From JBBQFC01 sp038321615 (GTDB lineage Bacteria; Bacteroidota; Bacteroidia; Flavobacteriales_D; Cryomorphaceae): 11,282 bases of DNA. The translations under genes were made by a program, and so were the position numbers. Location: contig JBBQFC010000079.1 in NCBI GenBank assembly GCA_038321615.1, forward strand, positions 1 to 11,282, given 5' to 3'. Shown piece by piece: positions 1 to 7,368 of the stretch. Below the pieces are notes generated by a model that saw nothing but the letters and a program-made list of their open reading frames with translations, had not been told where the DNA came from and searched no databases. Positions within the stretch are counted from its first letter, which is position 1; each line of letters opens with the position of its first letter.

Positions 1-83
1 CCCTTCCCTGTTCTACTTTACTGCACATAAGCGCTCACATATATGCACCAACCTATATGCAACACCAAAAGCGCCACCCCTTT

Positions 84-719
84 CTATCTTCTCAACCAAC
101 GATAAAAATCTTCGGTGACTTCCATCCCCGACTGCAAATGGAATGACCGAATACCCAAGGCATTGGCGGCGTCCACATTGGCAAGGGTATCGTCCACAAA
201 AACCGCTTCTGCCCGCTCAATTCCATATTCCGACAGAAATCGCTCATATAATTCTGCTTCAGGTTTCCGCGCTCCTAATTGATGGCTATAACCTATCCCT
301 GAAAAAAGGCTTCTAAACTTTTTCCACCCAAATTTCGCATCAATCATAGCTTCGAAACGGACGATGTGAATAAGGTTGGTATTGCTCAAAATATAAAGCT
401 TATAATCCTTCGAAAGCTTCTCCAACCATTCGAACCGCTCTTCGGGAAAATCGCCGATAAGGGCGCACCAGGCATCTTCTAGTTCTACTGCGGTAGTGGC
501 GGGCACAAAAGTTTGAAGAGTGGCATAAAAGTCTTGAGATCCTATAGCCCCGGTTTCCAGGGCATGAAATAAGGTGGATTGCTGATCGCGGTGGTAGGAC
601 ATATCTTCAGGAGCGATGCCCAATGCTGCAAAGGCATCGATGGTATGCTGGAAATCGATATTCAGCAATACCGCACCAAGATCAAAAATGAGGTGTCGAA
701 TTGGAAGCGATTCTTTCAT
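84..719 (-). CDS. HAD-superfamily hydrolase (HAD-IA type, probable sugar-phosphate phosphatase)
   Basis: This is a 211-aa cytoplasmic hydrolase of the haloacid dehalogenase superfamily, most like the subgroup with YihX-type glucose-1-phosphatases; the substrate cannot be read from the sequence. Motif I is FDLGAVLLN with the nucleophile Asp13; the usual second Asp is Gly15, a variation seen in this subgroup. Motif II is LSNTN (Ser112), motif III is Lys152 in GARKPE, and motif IV is VFVDD (Asp176-Asp177). The residues between motifs I and II fit a helical cap domain. I chose the ATG at 719 because it is the first in frame and sits 12 residues before motif I; the frame is open further up to a TTG at 776 that adds a tail without motifs. 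A -7-like CATTTTTG (732-725, minus) ends 5 nt before the ATG. The gene diverges from the tRNA-Ala gene. Family assignment is firm, substrate unknown. Confidence 0.9.
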   Translation of the reverse strand: MKESLPIRHLIFDLGAVLLNIDFQHTIDAFAALGIAPEDMSYHRDQQSTLFHALETGAIGSQDFYATLQTFVPATTAVELEDAWCALIGDFPEERFEWLEKLSKDYKLYILSNTNLIHIVRFEAMIDAKFGWKKFRSLFSGIGYSHQLGARKPEAELYERFLSEYGIERAEAVFVDDTLANVDAANALGIRSFHLQSGMEVTEDFYRWLRR

Positions 720-759
720 GGCTGCAAAAATGGCATAATGCCTGCTATACAAGAAATGA

Positions 760-791
760 TTTGTGTATTTCTGCAAAATCTTTTACTTTCG
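760..791 (+). promoter_or_regulatory. Bacteroidota-type promoter of the tRNA-Ala gene
   Basis: TTTG at 760-763 (-33 element) is followed after 20 nt by TACTTTCG at 784-791, one base away from the Bacteroidota -7 consensus TAnnTTTG. Transcription would start near 795, giving a precursor leader of roughly 9 nt before the tRNA. The arrangement is seen in the sequence; its activity is inferred. Confidence 0.6.
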
Positions 792-803
792 CGTCCCGCA
801 TTT

Positions 804-877
<74 letters not shown>

Positions 878-886
878 CTACAAATC

Positions 887-913
887 AGCCGAATGTTTCA
901 TTCGGCTTTTTTT
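887..913 (+). terminator. Intrinsic terminator of the tRNA-Ala gene
   Basis: A perfect 9-bp stem, AGCCGAATG (887-895) pairing with CATTCGGCT (899-907), closes a TTT loop and runs directly into T residues up to 913. It lies 10 nt after the tRNA. This is a textbook Rho-independent terminator that makes the tRNA a single-gene transcript. Confidence 0.92.
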
Positions 914-1057
914 ATGGCCATGTTTCAGTTCAGGCCAAAAGTAGGGCAATTCGCGCAGCGCTTCATCGCATCAAACCGCATTTACCTTGCAAATAGGGCT
1001 ATTCCAACGAGCGCCTACGAATTCGCAAATCCGAATTCTGAATTCAAACCAATTTCG

Positions 1058-1065
1058 TACCTTTG
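1058..1065 (+). promoter_or_regulatory. -7 promoter element upstream of queA
   Basis: TACCTTTG matches the Bacteroidota -7 consensus TAnnTTTG exactly. It lies 33 nt before the queA ATG, so the predicted 5' leader is about 30 nt and is T-rich. No good -33 TTG is visible at the normal distance. The rest of the 914-1098 gap shows three GAATTC hexamers (1019, 1033, 1040) and no gene. Confidence 0.6.
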
Positions 1066-1098
1066 CACCCGCATTTTTTTTCTCCTAATCTTCCCTGA

Positions 1099-2148
1099 AT
1101 GAAGCTCTCGAAGTTTAAATTCAAACTCCCCGCCGAACTAATCGCCCAATACCCCTCGAAAAACCGCGACGAAAGCCGCATGATGGTCCTGCACCGAAAG
1201 GATGGAAAAATCGAGCATAAGGCTTTCAAAGAAATCATTGAATACTTCAAAGACAATGATGCCTTTATAATGAACAATACCCGCGTTTTCCCCGCTCGCC
1301 TTTATGGCAACAAGGAGAAAACCGGAGCGCAGATCGAAGTTTTTCTCCTCCGCGAGCTAAACCGCGAGAGCCTGCTTTGGGATGTACTGGTCGATCCTGC
1401 ACGTAAAATCAGAATAGGCAACAAGCTTTACTTCGGCGAAAATGACGAACTGGTAGCCGAAGTAATCGACAATACCACCTCACGCGGCCGCACACTTCGA
1501 TTTTTGTTCGATGGCAAGCACGAAGACTTCAAAAAGGCTATTACCGCTCTCGGCGAAACGCCAATACCCAAATATATCAATCGAAAAGTTGAGCCTCTTG
1601 ACGACGAACGCTACCAAACCATTTTCGCTAAGGAAGAAGGTGCTGTGGCTGTTCCTACCGCCGGAATGCACTTCTCGCGCGAGCTGATGAAGCGCATGGA
1701 GATCAAAGGAATTCACTTCGCCGAAGTCACTTTGCACGTAGGTTTAGGCACATTCCGCCCGGTGGAAGTGGAAGACCTCACCAAGCATAAAATGGACAGC
1801 GAGCAGATGATGATAACGGAAGCCGCCACGAAGATTGTGAACAAAACCAAGGATGAGAAAGGTAAAATTTGCGTGGTAGGCACTACCGCCATGCGCGCCG
1901 TGGAGACTTCTGTTTCTACCGATGGGCGCTTGAAGCCGTTCGACGGATGGACCAACAAATTCATTTTCCCTCCCTACGATTTCGAAATCGCCGATGCGAT
2001 GGTAAGCAACTTCCACGAGCCAGAAAGCACGCTTTTGATGCAAGTTGCGGCATTTGGCGGGTACGATAATGTGATGAATGCCTACAAAATCGCCATCAAG
2101 GAGAAGTACAATTTCTTGGCTTACGGCGACGCGCTACTCATTGTGTAA
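1099..2148 (+). CDS. queA: S-adenosylmethionine:tRNA ribosyltransferase-isomerase (QueA)
   Basis: QueA transfers and isomerises the ribosyl group of S-adenosylmethionine onto 7-aminomethyl-7-deazaguanine at position 34 of GUN-anticodon tRNAs, forming epoxyqueuosine, the penultimate step of queuosine synthesis. At 349 aa it has the usual length. Family signatures run along the whole protein: IMNNTRVFPARL (57-68), LGETPIPKYI (151-160), VPTAGMHF (185-192), HVGLGTFRPV (213-222), VGTTAMRAVET (260-270), SNFHEPESTLLM (303-314) and YGDALLI near the C-terminus. The start at 1099 is the only ATG at the conserved N-terminus and lies 33 nt after a -7 element. The stop codon abuts the ispD start with no spacer, so the two are probably co-transcribed and translationally coupled. 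No other queuosine gene is present here. Confidence 0.98.
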   Translation: MKLSKFKFKLPAELIAQYPSKNRDESRMMVLHRKDGKIEHKAFKEIIEYFKDNDAFIMNNTRVFPARLYGNKEKTGAQIEVFLLRELNRESLLWDVLVDPARKIRIGNKLYFGENDELVAEVIDNTTSRGRTLRFLFDGKHEDFKKAITALGETPIPKYINRKVEPLDDERYQTIFAKEEGAVAVPTAGMHFSRELMKRMEIKGIHFAEVTLHVGLGTFRPVEVEDLTKHKMDSEQMMITEAATKIVNKTKDEKGKICVVGTTAMRAVETSVSTDGRLKPFDGWTNKFIFPPYDFEIADAMVSNFHEPESTLLMQVAAFGGYDNVMNAYKIAIKEKYNFLAYGDALLIV

Positions 2149-2841
2149 ATGAGCCGCAGGGCTGTAATAATTGTAGCCGGTGGCACCGGTACGCGGATGA
2201 AAAATAAGCTCGCTAAGCAGTTTATTCCGCTGGCGGGAAAACCCATCATCCTTCACACTATTGAAGCCTTTCGGCAATACGATCCCGATATTGAGATTGT
2301 AATCGTACTCCACGAGAGCCTATTCGAAGAATGGAATGCCCTACTCAAAACGGAGAATTACACGGCCGATTTGACATTGGTAGCCGGAGGTGAAGAGCGC
2401 TTTCACTCCGTGAAGCTCGGCCTGGCCGCCCTTCGATCAAACGTAGAGCTCGTAGCTGTGCACGATGCTGTGCGGCCCTTGGTTTCGAAATCCACCATAC
2501 AAGCGGCTTTTGAGATGGCAGCCCTCAGCGGAGCAGCTATACCGGTGGTGCCCGTTACCGATACCATCCGTCAAAATTTGGGCAATAAAACCAAGACCAT
2601 TCCTCGCCATACTCTATCGGCAGTGCAAACCCCGCAGTGCTTTTCTTTCACACTCTTGCGCCAGGCGTACGAGATTCCCTACCGCGCCGTTTACACCGAC
2701 GATGCATCGGTGGTGGAGCAAGCGGGCCACCTTATCTCATTGGTGCCCGGCAACCGGACGAATGTGAAAATCACCACCCCGGAAGATTTATACATTGCAG
2801 AAGCCCTATTGGAAGCAATCAAAAAGCCTAAAACAGCTTAA
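2149..2841 (+). CDS. ispD: 2-C-methyl-D-erythritol 4-phosphate cytidylyltransferase (IspD)
   Basis: IspD joins CTP and 2-C-methyl-D-erythritol 4-phosphate to form 4-diphosphocytidyl-2-C-methyl-D-erythritol with release of diphosphate, the third step of the MEP isoprenoid pathway. The 230-aa protein is full length. The nucleotide-binding loop AGGTGTRMKNKLAKQF (10-25) contains the catalytic pair Arg16 and Lys23. GGEERFHSV (80-88), VHDAVRPLV (104-112) and TDDASVVE (183-190) are also family motifs, and Lys207 in VKITTPEDL fits the conserved substrate-binding lysine. The ATG immediately follows the queA stop codon (TAAATG), which fixes the start and implies coupling. It supplies precursors for enzymes such as the polyprenyl synthase at 6361-7365, which sits in a different operon. 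Confidence 0.97.
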   Translation: MSRRAVIIVAGGTGTRMKNKLAKQFIPLAGKPIILHTIEAFRQYDPDIEIVIVLHESLFEEWNALLKTENYTADLTLVAGGEERFHSVKLGLAALRSNVELVAVHDAVRPLVSKSTIQAAFEMAALSGAAIPVVPVTDTIRQNLGNKTKTIPRHTLSAVQTPQCFSFTLLRQAYEIPYRAVYTDDASVVEQAGHLISLVPGNRTNVKITTPEDLYIAEALLEAIKKPKTA

Positions 2842-2998
2842 AGCTAAGGTTAAATCAAAAACCCTGCTCCACTGGATCGCCGCTTTCAGCGAGCAGGCTA
2901 CGGACGCGCAGCGCGAGCAAATACGTTCCGCATTTGAGCAATGGCGGGGTGGCAACGAACAAATGGACGGCGTTTGCCTCATTGGGTTTAAATTCTAA
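2795..2998 (+). CDS. Doubtful small ORF overlapping the ispD 3' end
   Basis: This 67-codon frame begins with an ATG inside ispD (47-bp overlap) and fills most of the ispD-rlmN gap. I do not recognise the product. The part outside ispD is rich in charged helix-forming residues (FSEQATDAQREQIRSAFEQW) and ends in CLIGFKF; its codons look protein-like, with many G first bases and G/C third bases. Against it: no visible ribosome-binding signal, no ATG outside ispD, a competing open frame on the other strand, and no domain. It could be a small real gene, the remnant of a decayed one, or chance. Confidence 0.25.
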   Translation: MQKPYWKQSKSLKQLKAKVKSKTLLHWIAAFSEQATDAQREQIRSAFEQWRGGNEQMDGVCLIGFKF

Positions 2999-3035
2999 TA
3001 GCGCTCTGTGTAGCTCGAAGCCGCCTGAATTGGAG

Positions 3036-3043
3036 TAACTTCG
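3036..3043 (+). promoter_or_regulatory. -7 promoter element abutting the rlmN start
   Basis: TAACTTCG differs from TAnnTTTG by one base, the same T-to-C change seen in the tRNA-Ala promoter. It ends 4 nt before the rlmN ATG, so transcription would begin at or next to the start codon. No good -33 TTG is seen about 20 nt upstream, so the call is moderate. Confidence 0.45.
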
Positions 3044-3047
3044 CGCC

Positions 3048-4115
3048 ATGGCAGGCCTCATCGATATTCGGAAGCTACACGAAGTGGAGCTCATTGCATC
3101 GCTCGAAGCGCTAGGCGAGAAAAAATTTCGCGGTAAGCAGGTGTATCAGTGGCTCTGGACAAAGCGGGCGCGGCATTTTCAGGAAATGACAGACCTTCCG
3201 CTCAGCCTGCGAACCGCCCTGGAACAGCACTACGAGATACGCTCGATCACCATTGCCGATAAACAAGTAAGCCACGATGGTACCATAAAATATGCCTTTC
3301 GACTGCACGAAGGCCACGTGGTAGAGGGGGTGCTAATCCCTACCGGTAGCCGAACCACGGCTTGTATTTCATCGCAGGTAGGTTGCAGCCTGAGCTGTAA
3401 GTTCTGTGCTACAGGCAAGCTCAAACTGATGAAAAACCTGGAGTCGTATGAAATTTACGATCAGGTAGCAGAGATCTACCGAGATGCGGAATTGCTCCGC
3501 GATAAACCGCTCTCCAACATTGTGTACATGGGGATGGGCGAGCCGTTGCTCAACTACAAAAACGTGCTTCATTCTACCGAGCAAATAGGAGCAGATTTGG
3601 GCTTGGGTATGTCGCCCAAACGGATCACCGTATCCACAGCGGGGATAGCCAAAATGATTACCAAACTTGGCGACGACAAAGTGCGTTTCAATCTGGCCTT
3701 ATCGCTTCACGCAGCCAACGACGCTAAGCGCAGCGAGATTATGCCGATCAACGAGAGCAATACCCTGGAAGTATTGGCGGAAGCCCTGCAACATTTTTAT
3801 CGTCAGACAGAAACGCGGGTAACATTTGAGTACATCATTTTTAAAGGTTTCAATGACACCCTCGACGATGCCAGGGAGCTGGTGCAATTTTGCCGAAATG
3901 TACCCAGCAAGGTGAACATTATAGAATACAACCCCATCGATGACGGCGAGTTTCAGCAGGCCGATCCTGCGAAAGTCGATGCCTTCGCCCGCTACCTGGA
4001 AAGCCGAAATGTTGTAGTAAATGTGCGCCGCAGCCGAGGTAAAGATATCGATGCCGCCTGTGGGCAGCTGGCCAATAAAAACAAGGCAGCCTTAAAATCC
4101 GAATCCGAACTTTAG
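3048..4115 (+). CDS. rlmN: Dual-specificity rRNA/tRNA adenine-C2 methyltransferase, radical SAM (RlmN)
   Basis: RlmN methylates C2 of adenosine 2503 in 23S rRNA and of adenosine 37 in some tRNAs, using a [4Fe-4S] cluster and two S-adenosylmethionine molecules. The 355-aa protein has the N-terminal RNA-binding domain (about 1-95), the radical SAM barrel with the cluster motif CSLSCKFC (Cys113, Cys117, Cys120), the SAM-binding stretch MGMGEPL, and the methyl-carrying Cys338 in AACGQL. Cys106 in ACISSQVGC and Glu93 in VEGVLIP match the other conserved catalytic residues. Nothing essential is missing. After Cys338 there is only a short variable tail (ending KSESEL), whose codons overlap the convergent beta-barrel gene by 24 bp. 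The ATG at 3048 gives the expected N-terminus and is almost directly preceded by a promoter element. Confidence 0.98.
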   Translation: MAGLIDIRKLHEVELIASLEALGEKKFRGKQVYQWLWTKRARHFQEMTDLPLSLRTALEQHYEIRSITIADKQVSHDGTIKYAFRLHEGHVVEGVLIPTGSRTTACISSQVGCSLSCKFCATGKLKLMKNLESYEIYDQVAEIYRDAELLRDKPLSNIVYMGMGEPLLNYKNVLHSTEQIGADLGLGMSPKRITVSTAGIAKMITKLGDDKVRFNLALSLHAANDAKRSEIMPINESNTLEVLAEALQHFYRQTETRVTFEYIIFKGFNDTLDDARELVQFCRNVPSKVNIIEYNPIDDGEFQQADPAKVDAFARYLESRNVVVNVRRSRGKDIDAACGQLANKNKAALKSESEL

Positions 4116-4763
4116 CCCTGCTACAATGCCCCATTGGGTAGAGTTGCTGGGCACCACGCTGAAGGTGCTCGCATCAAAGATGTCGGTGGCTACCACGGTG
4201 TCAAATTCGCGGAAGCGAACAGCAGCGCCAATAAAAAAGTCCATAAACAAATTGCTGGTAATCCCCAGGGCTTGGTAACCCACGGCCAGGCTCACCGTGC
4301 GGTGCAACCGGGTGTCATCAAATTGGTCGCCGGTTAGCTCTCCGGCAGTATCTACCACAGCGTAGGTGGTGTAATACTTTCGCTCGCTATAGCCCAAGGC
4401 GGTGTAAAATCCGCCTAATTCTTCGGCTGCCCGGAGGTACTTTCGCAGCGACAAGCTATAGGAGTAGCCCGTGCCGATATCAACATTGCGAGCCAAATTA
4501 TCAAGCGAATAGTCGTTCCAGCCGGCTGCATAATTCCTTCGGGTGAACCCCACGCCTGCTTCTGCGCCCCAACCGGGAGCCAAAAACCGCTCATAATAGA
4601 ACGAGAAATCGCCGACAATGATCTGCACGGGGTCGTATTTAATCGCGTTGCGGATGGCATAAACCGAATCGGGCTCGTAGGCATCTTCCTCGAACTGGGC
4701 GAAGGCAGGAAGTGAACTCATTAAAACAAAGAAGCAAGTATATTTGTAGATTGTATTCCGCAA
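4092..4763 (-). CDS. Small outer-membrane beta-barrel protein, unknown function
   Basis: The product is about 223 aa with an N-terminal signal peptide (Arg/Lys-containing n-region, hydrophobic core CFFVLMSSLPAFA, cleavage expected before QFEED). The rest alternates aromatic/hydrophobic and polar residues typical of a beta-barrel and ends in GLKFGFGF, with the terminal Phe used as a barrel-assembly signal. It resembles small Bacteroidota outer-membrane proteins, but I cannot assign a family or role. The frame is open to a GTG at 4817, which would put 18 extra residues before the signal peptide and start upstream of the promoter element at 4798-4791. I therefore prefer the TTG at 4763; no suitable ATG exists, since the only early one lies inside the signal core. 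The 3' end overlaps rlmN by 24 bp and no terminator separates them. Confidence 0.75.
   Translation of the reverse strand: MRNTIYKYTCFFVLMSSLPAFAQFEEDAYEPDSVYAIRNAIKYDPVQIIVGDFSFYYERFLAPGWGAEAGVGFTRRNYAAGWNDYSLDNLARNVDIGTGYSYSLSLRKYLRAAEELGGFYTALGYSERKYYTTYAVVDTAGELTGDQFDDTRLHRTVSLAVGYQALGITSNLFMDFFIGAAVRFREFDTVVATDIFDASTFSVVPSNSTQWGIVAGLKFGFGF
4739..4746 (+). promoter_or_regulatory. -7 promoter element for the 4808-10895 operon
   Basis: TATATTTG matches TAnnTTTG exactly and lies 61 nt before the ATG at 4808, which would give a leader of about 58 nt. It sits inside the coding sequence of the divergent beta-barrel gene, opposite its signal-peptide codons. No clear -33 TTG is seen. Confidence 0.45.
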
Positions 4764-4790
4764 GGGCTGGGTTTCTTTCTGGCTAAGCGA

Positions 4791-4798
4791 CGAATATA
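4791..4798 (-). promoter_or_regulatory. -7 promoter element for the beta-barrel gene
   Basis: Read on the minus strand this is TATATTCG, one base from TAnnTTTG and of the same TTCG type as the tRNA and rlmN elements. Transcription would start near 4787, leaving about 24 nt before the TTG at 4763. This placement is the main argument against the upstream GTG start. Confidence 0.4.
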
Positions 4799-4807
4799 AA
4801 GAGAAAT

Positions 4808-6364
4808 ATGGGCTCACTGCGATGCATTCTTATTCTTTCAATATCCTTCTTCGGGCTTTGCCAAACGGTGGTTTCGCAGGAATTCGAACGCGTGCTTTGG
4901 GGGCCCATGCTCGACGAGCAGCGTGGTAACGAAGTGCTGCACACCTTTGCCACAGCAACCAAAGATTTCATCGTAATCCGCGAAAATAAACGGAAGCGCG
5001 AAGGTTTGATTATTGAGCGCATCGGTGGAGACAGCCTAAACTTAGTGCTCTCGAAGCCCTTGATACTTCCCAATCTCGAAAATTCAATTGCCGCATACTA
5101 CCAACCCCTTACTTTAGGTGGCAAGACCTACCTCGTCGCCACTGCCGACGACCCAAATGGTTTGAACGTTTTTATCATCGCCTTTGAGCTGCTCGAATCG
5201 CTCGACTTGGCTCCCCGACCCATCGTGCTCGGCATAGGAAGTAGGCCAGCATTGATCAATAAAAATGGCTTTTCCCTTCGTGCCGATAGTGTAAATAATG
5301 TGTTGGCACTGCTCATCCCAATGGAATTTCAAGACGGGAAAAATGAAAAATTTGAGCTCCGTGCATTCGATAGCGATTTGAAACTTAGATATGAGAAGAA
5401 GCTCGAAGTCCCGCATAGTTCGGAAAATCTGGTTTACGCAGGTTTGGTAGTCGATAGCCTGAATGCCATATTTGTTCTAACCGGCATAGCCGACCCAGCG
5501 ATTGACACCCGCAATGGCCGCCGAAATTTGGGAAGAGATTTCTCGCTTTTCAAGTACAATTGGGCGACCGAAGAACTCAAAGAAAAGTCGCTTTCGCTTG
5601 GCACCAAATGGCTCTACGATGTCAAAATGTTTCGAAATGCGGCTAATAATATTCAAATTGCGGGTTATTACAGCAATATGATTGACCTGGTAATGGCCGG
5701 AACTTTTTCGCTCGAGCTCAATAGATTTGATTCGCAGGTTATCAACCAAGGTATTAGTCCGTTTGGCCGCGATTTTCGCGCCATGCTTCGACCGCTAAAT
5801 GCCGGTGGCTCCGATACCGAGTTGGGTATGTTTTATATCGACAATGCCTATCAAATGGATGGCGGCAGCGCCATGATAGTAAGCGAAAAGAGCTATACTT
5901 CTACAACTACTATTTTCAATCCCGCCACAGGGACCTATTCCGTGGTGAACATTTTCAATTTCGACGAGGTGTTGGTTACATCCATGACGGCTAAGAGCAA
6001 AATTGATTTTGCCATCATGGTTCCTAAATACCAATCTTCCGTGCGAGGCCCTGGCTCGTACACTTCCTACCGCTCTTTTCGCCGAGGCGATAAAACCTAT
6101 ATCGTATTCAACGATCACGAGCGAAATACGAGTCTCTCCTTCAACGATACGAAAGGCATTCGCCCCTTGAACAGTGCCTCAAGTGCAGTGCCTGCACTGA
6201 TATCGATAGATGCTACAGGCGAGATGAAAAGAGTAGCCACGCTTTCCGACGGAGTCTCCCAGCCCATACTCGACTGTCGCTACCTGGTAGAAGCCAGCGA
6301 TGGGGTGATATTCATGGCCACCATAGGTTCGCGCACCCAATACCTCAAATTGTGCTTCGAATGA
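4808..6364 (+). CDS. Exported protein of unknown function, 518 aa
   Basis: I do not recognise this protein. Residues 1-23 form a signal peptide: a short positive start (MGSLR), a hydrophobic core (CILILSISFFGLC), then QTVVS before QEF, where signal peptidase I could cut. The Cys at 18 is preceded by GL, which does not fit a lipobox. The mature part has no further membrane segment. It is rich in short hydrophobic strands separated by polar turns (for example LALLIPMEF, IQIAGYYSN, ELGMFYIDNAY, DKTYIVFND), a pattern that would suit an all-beta fold such as a propeller, but I see no diagnostic repeat or catalytic motif. No C-terminal sorting domain is evident; it ends YLKLCFE. It is the first gene of the operon, and its TGA overlaps the next gene's ATG, so it is co-expressed with a polyprenyl synthase. 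Periplasmic location is inferred. Confidence 0.8.
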   Translation: MGSLRCILILSISFFGLCQTVVSQEFERVLWGPMLDEQRGNEVLHTFATATKDFIVIRENKRKREGLIIERIGGDSLNLVLSKPLILPNLENSIAAYYQPLTLGGKTYLVATADDPNGLNVFIIAFELLESLDLAPRPIVLGIGSRPALINKNGFSLRADSVNNVLALLIPMEFQDGKNEKFELRAFDSDLKLRYEKKLEVPHSSENLVYAGLVVDSLNAIFVLTGIADPAIDTRNGRRNLGRDFSLFKYNWATEELKEKSLSLGTKWLYDVKMFRNAANNIQIAGYYSNMIDLVMAGTFSLELNRFDSQVINQGISPFGRDFRAMLRPLNAGGSDTELGMFYIDNAYQMDGGSAMIVSEKSYTSTTTIFNPATGTYSVVNIFNFDEVLVTSMTAKSKIDFAIMVPKYQSSVRGPGSYTSYRSFRRGDKTYIVFNDHERNTSLSFNDTKGIRPLNSASSAVPALISIDATGEMKRVATLSDGVSQPILDCRYLVEASDGVIFMATIGSRTQYLKLCFE

Positions 6365-7365
6365 AGGACAGCACCATTATAGAAACACGATCGATGGATA
6401 TTGTCGCCGTTAAGCGAAGCGTAGCCCCCGAACTCGAAGAGTTTGAGCAGCGCTTCAAAGGAGCCATGAAGAGTAATGTAGCCTTGCTCGATAAAATAAC
6501 CCACTACATTGTAAAGAGCAAGGGCAAGCAGATGCGCCCCATGTTCGTATTTCTGAGCGCCAAACTTTGCGGAGGCGTAACCGATGGCACCTACACCGCA
6601 GCTTCTTTGATCGAATTGCTGCATACGGCCACGCTCGTGCACGACGATGTGGTAGATGATGCCAACATGCGCCGTGGCTTCTTTTCGATCAACGCCCTTT
6701 GGAAAAATAAAATCGCTGTTCTGGTTGGCGATTTCTTACTCTCGCGCGGCCTGCTAATGAGCGTTGAAAAAGGCGAATTTGAAATGCTTCGAATCGTAAC
6801 ACAAGCCGTAAGCGATATGAGCGAAGGCGAGCTGATGCAAATGGAAAAAGCCCGAAAGCTCGACATAACAGAGGAAGTATATTTCGAGATCATTCGTCAA
6901 AAAACGGCTTCGCTCATTGCAGCCTGTTGCCAGAGCGGTGCCTTTTCGGCAAATAAAGACCCGGAAACTTCCAAACAAATGCGAGCTTTTGGCGAGGCTG
7001 TGGGAATAGCCTTCCAGATTAAAGACGACATATTCGACTATCAAGCTTTAGCCGACACCGGAAAACCGACCGCCATCGATATTAAAGAACAGAAAATGAC
7101 GCTTCCGCTCATATTTACGCTCAACAATGCAAGCCGGTCGCTTAGAAATTCGATTATTAACACGGTTAAACACTATAATACCGACGCCACAAAGGTCAAA
7201 GCTGTAATAGCATCGGTGTTTGAGAGCGGAGGTATTGAGTACGCCGAGAAGCGGATGCTTGAATACCGCGACACCGCCATTCAAATTCTTCATAATTTTG
7301 AAGAAAACGAAGCCCGCCTGGCTTTGGAAGGATTAGTGAATTACACGGTAAATAGAAAGAAATAG
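6361..7365 (+). CDS. Long-chain all-trans polyprenyl diphosphate synthase
   Basis: This 334-aa cytosolic enzyme adds isopentenyl diphosphate units to an allylic diphosphate, most likely to make the C30-C40 side chain of menaquinone. Numbered from the ATG at 6361, it shows GKQMRP (55-60), the first Asp-rich motif HDDVVDDANMRRG (Asp95, 96, 99, 100), a Lys-Thr pair in RQKTASLIA, and the second Asp-rich motif FQIKDDIFDY (Asp222, 223, 226). The fourth and fifth residues before the first motif are Thr and Ala; small residues there leave the product pocket open and favour long products. The ATG overlaps the previous stop codon (ATGA). An internal ATG at 6394 (MDIVAVKRSVAPELEEFEQRF, minus its last residue, resembles where I would expect homologues to begin) would give 323 aa and may be the true start. 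Exact chain length is not readable. Confidence 0.93.
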   Translation: MKDSTIIETRSMDIVAVKRSVAPELEEFEQRFKGAMKSNVALLDKITHYIVKSKGKQMRPMFVFLSAKLCGGVTDGTYTAASLIELLHTATLVHDDVVDDANMRRGFFSINALWKNKIAVLVGDFLLSRGLLMSVEKGEFEMLRIVTQAVSDMSEGELMQMEKARKLDITEEVYFEIIRQKTASLIAACCQSGAFSANKDPETSKQMRAFGEAVGIAFQIKDDIFDYQALADTGKPTAIDIKEQKMTLPLIFTLNNASRSLRNSIINTVKHYNTDATKVKAVIASVFESGGIEYAEKRMLEYRDTAIQILHNFEENEARLALEGLVNYTVNRKK

Positions 7366-7368
7366 AAT

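Noticed and set aside
2855..3094. Minus-strand open frame of 79 codons over the ispD-rlmN gap
   Set aside because: It starts inside rlmN, has no promoter-like element or recognisable domain, and its sequence looks like the antisense of coding DNA.
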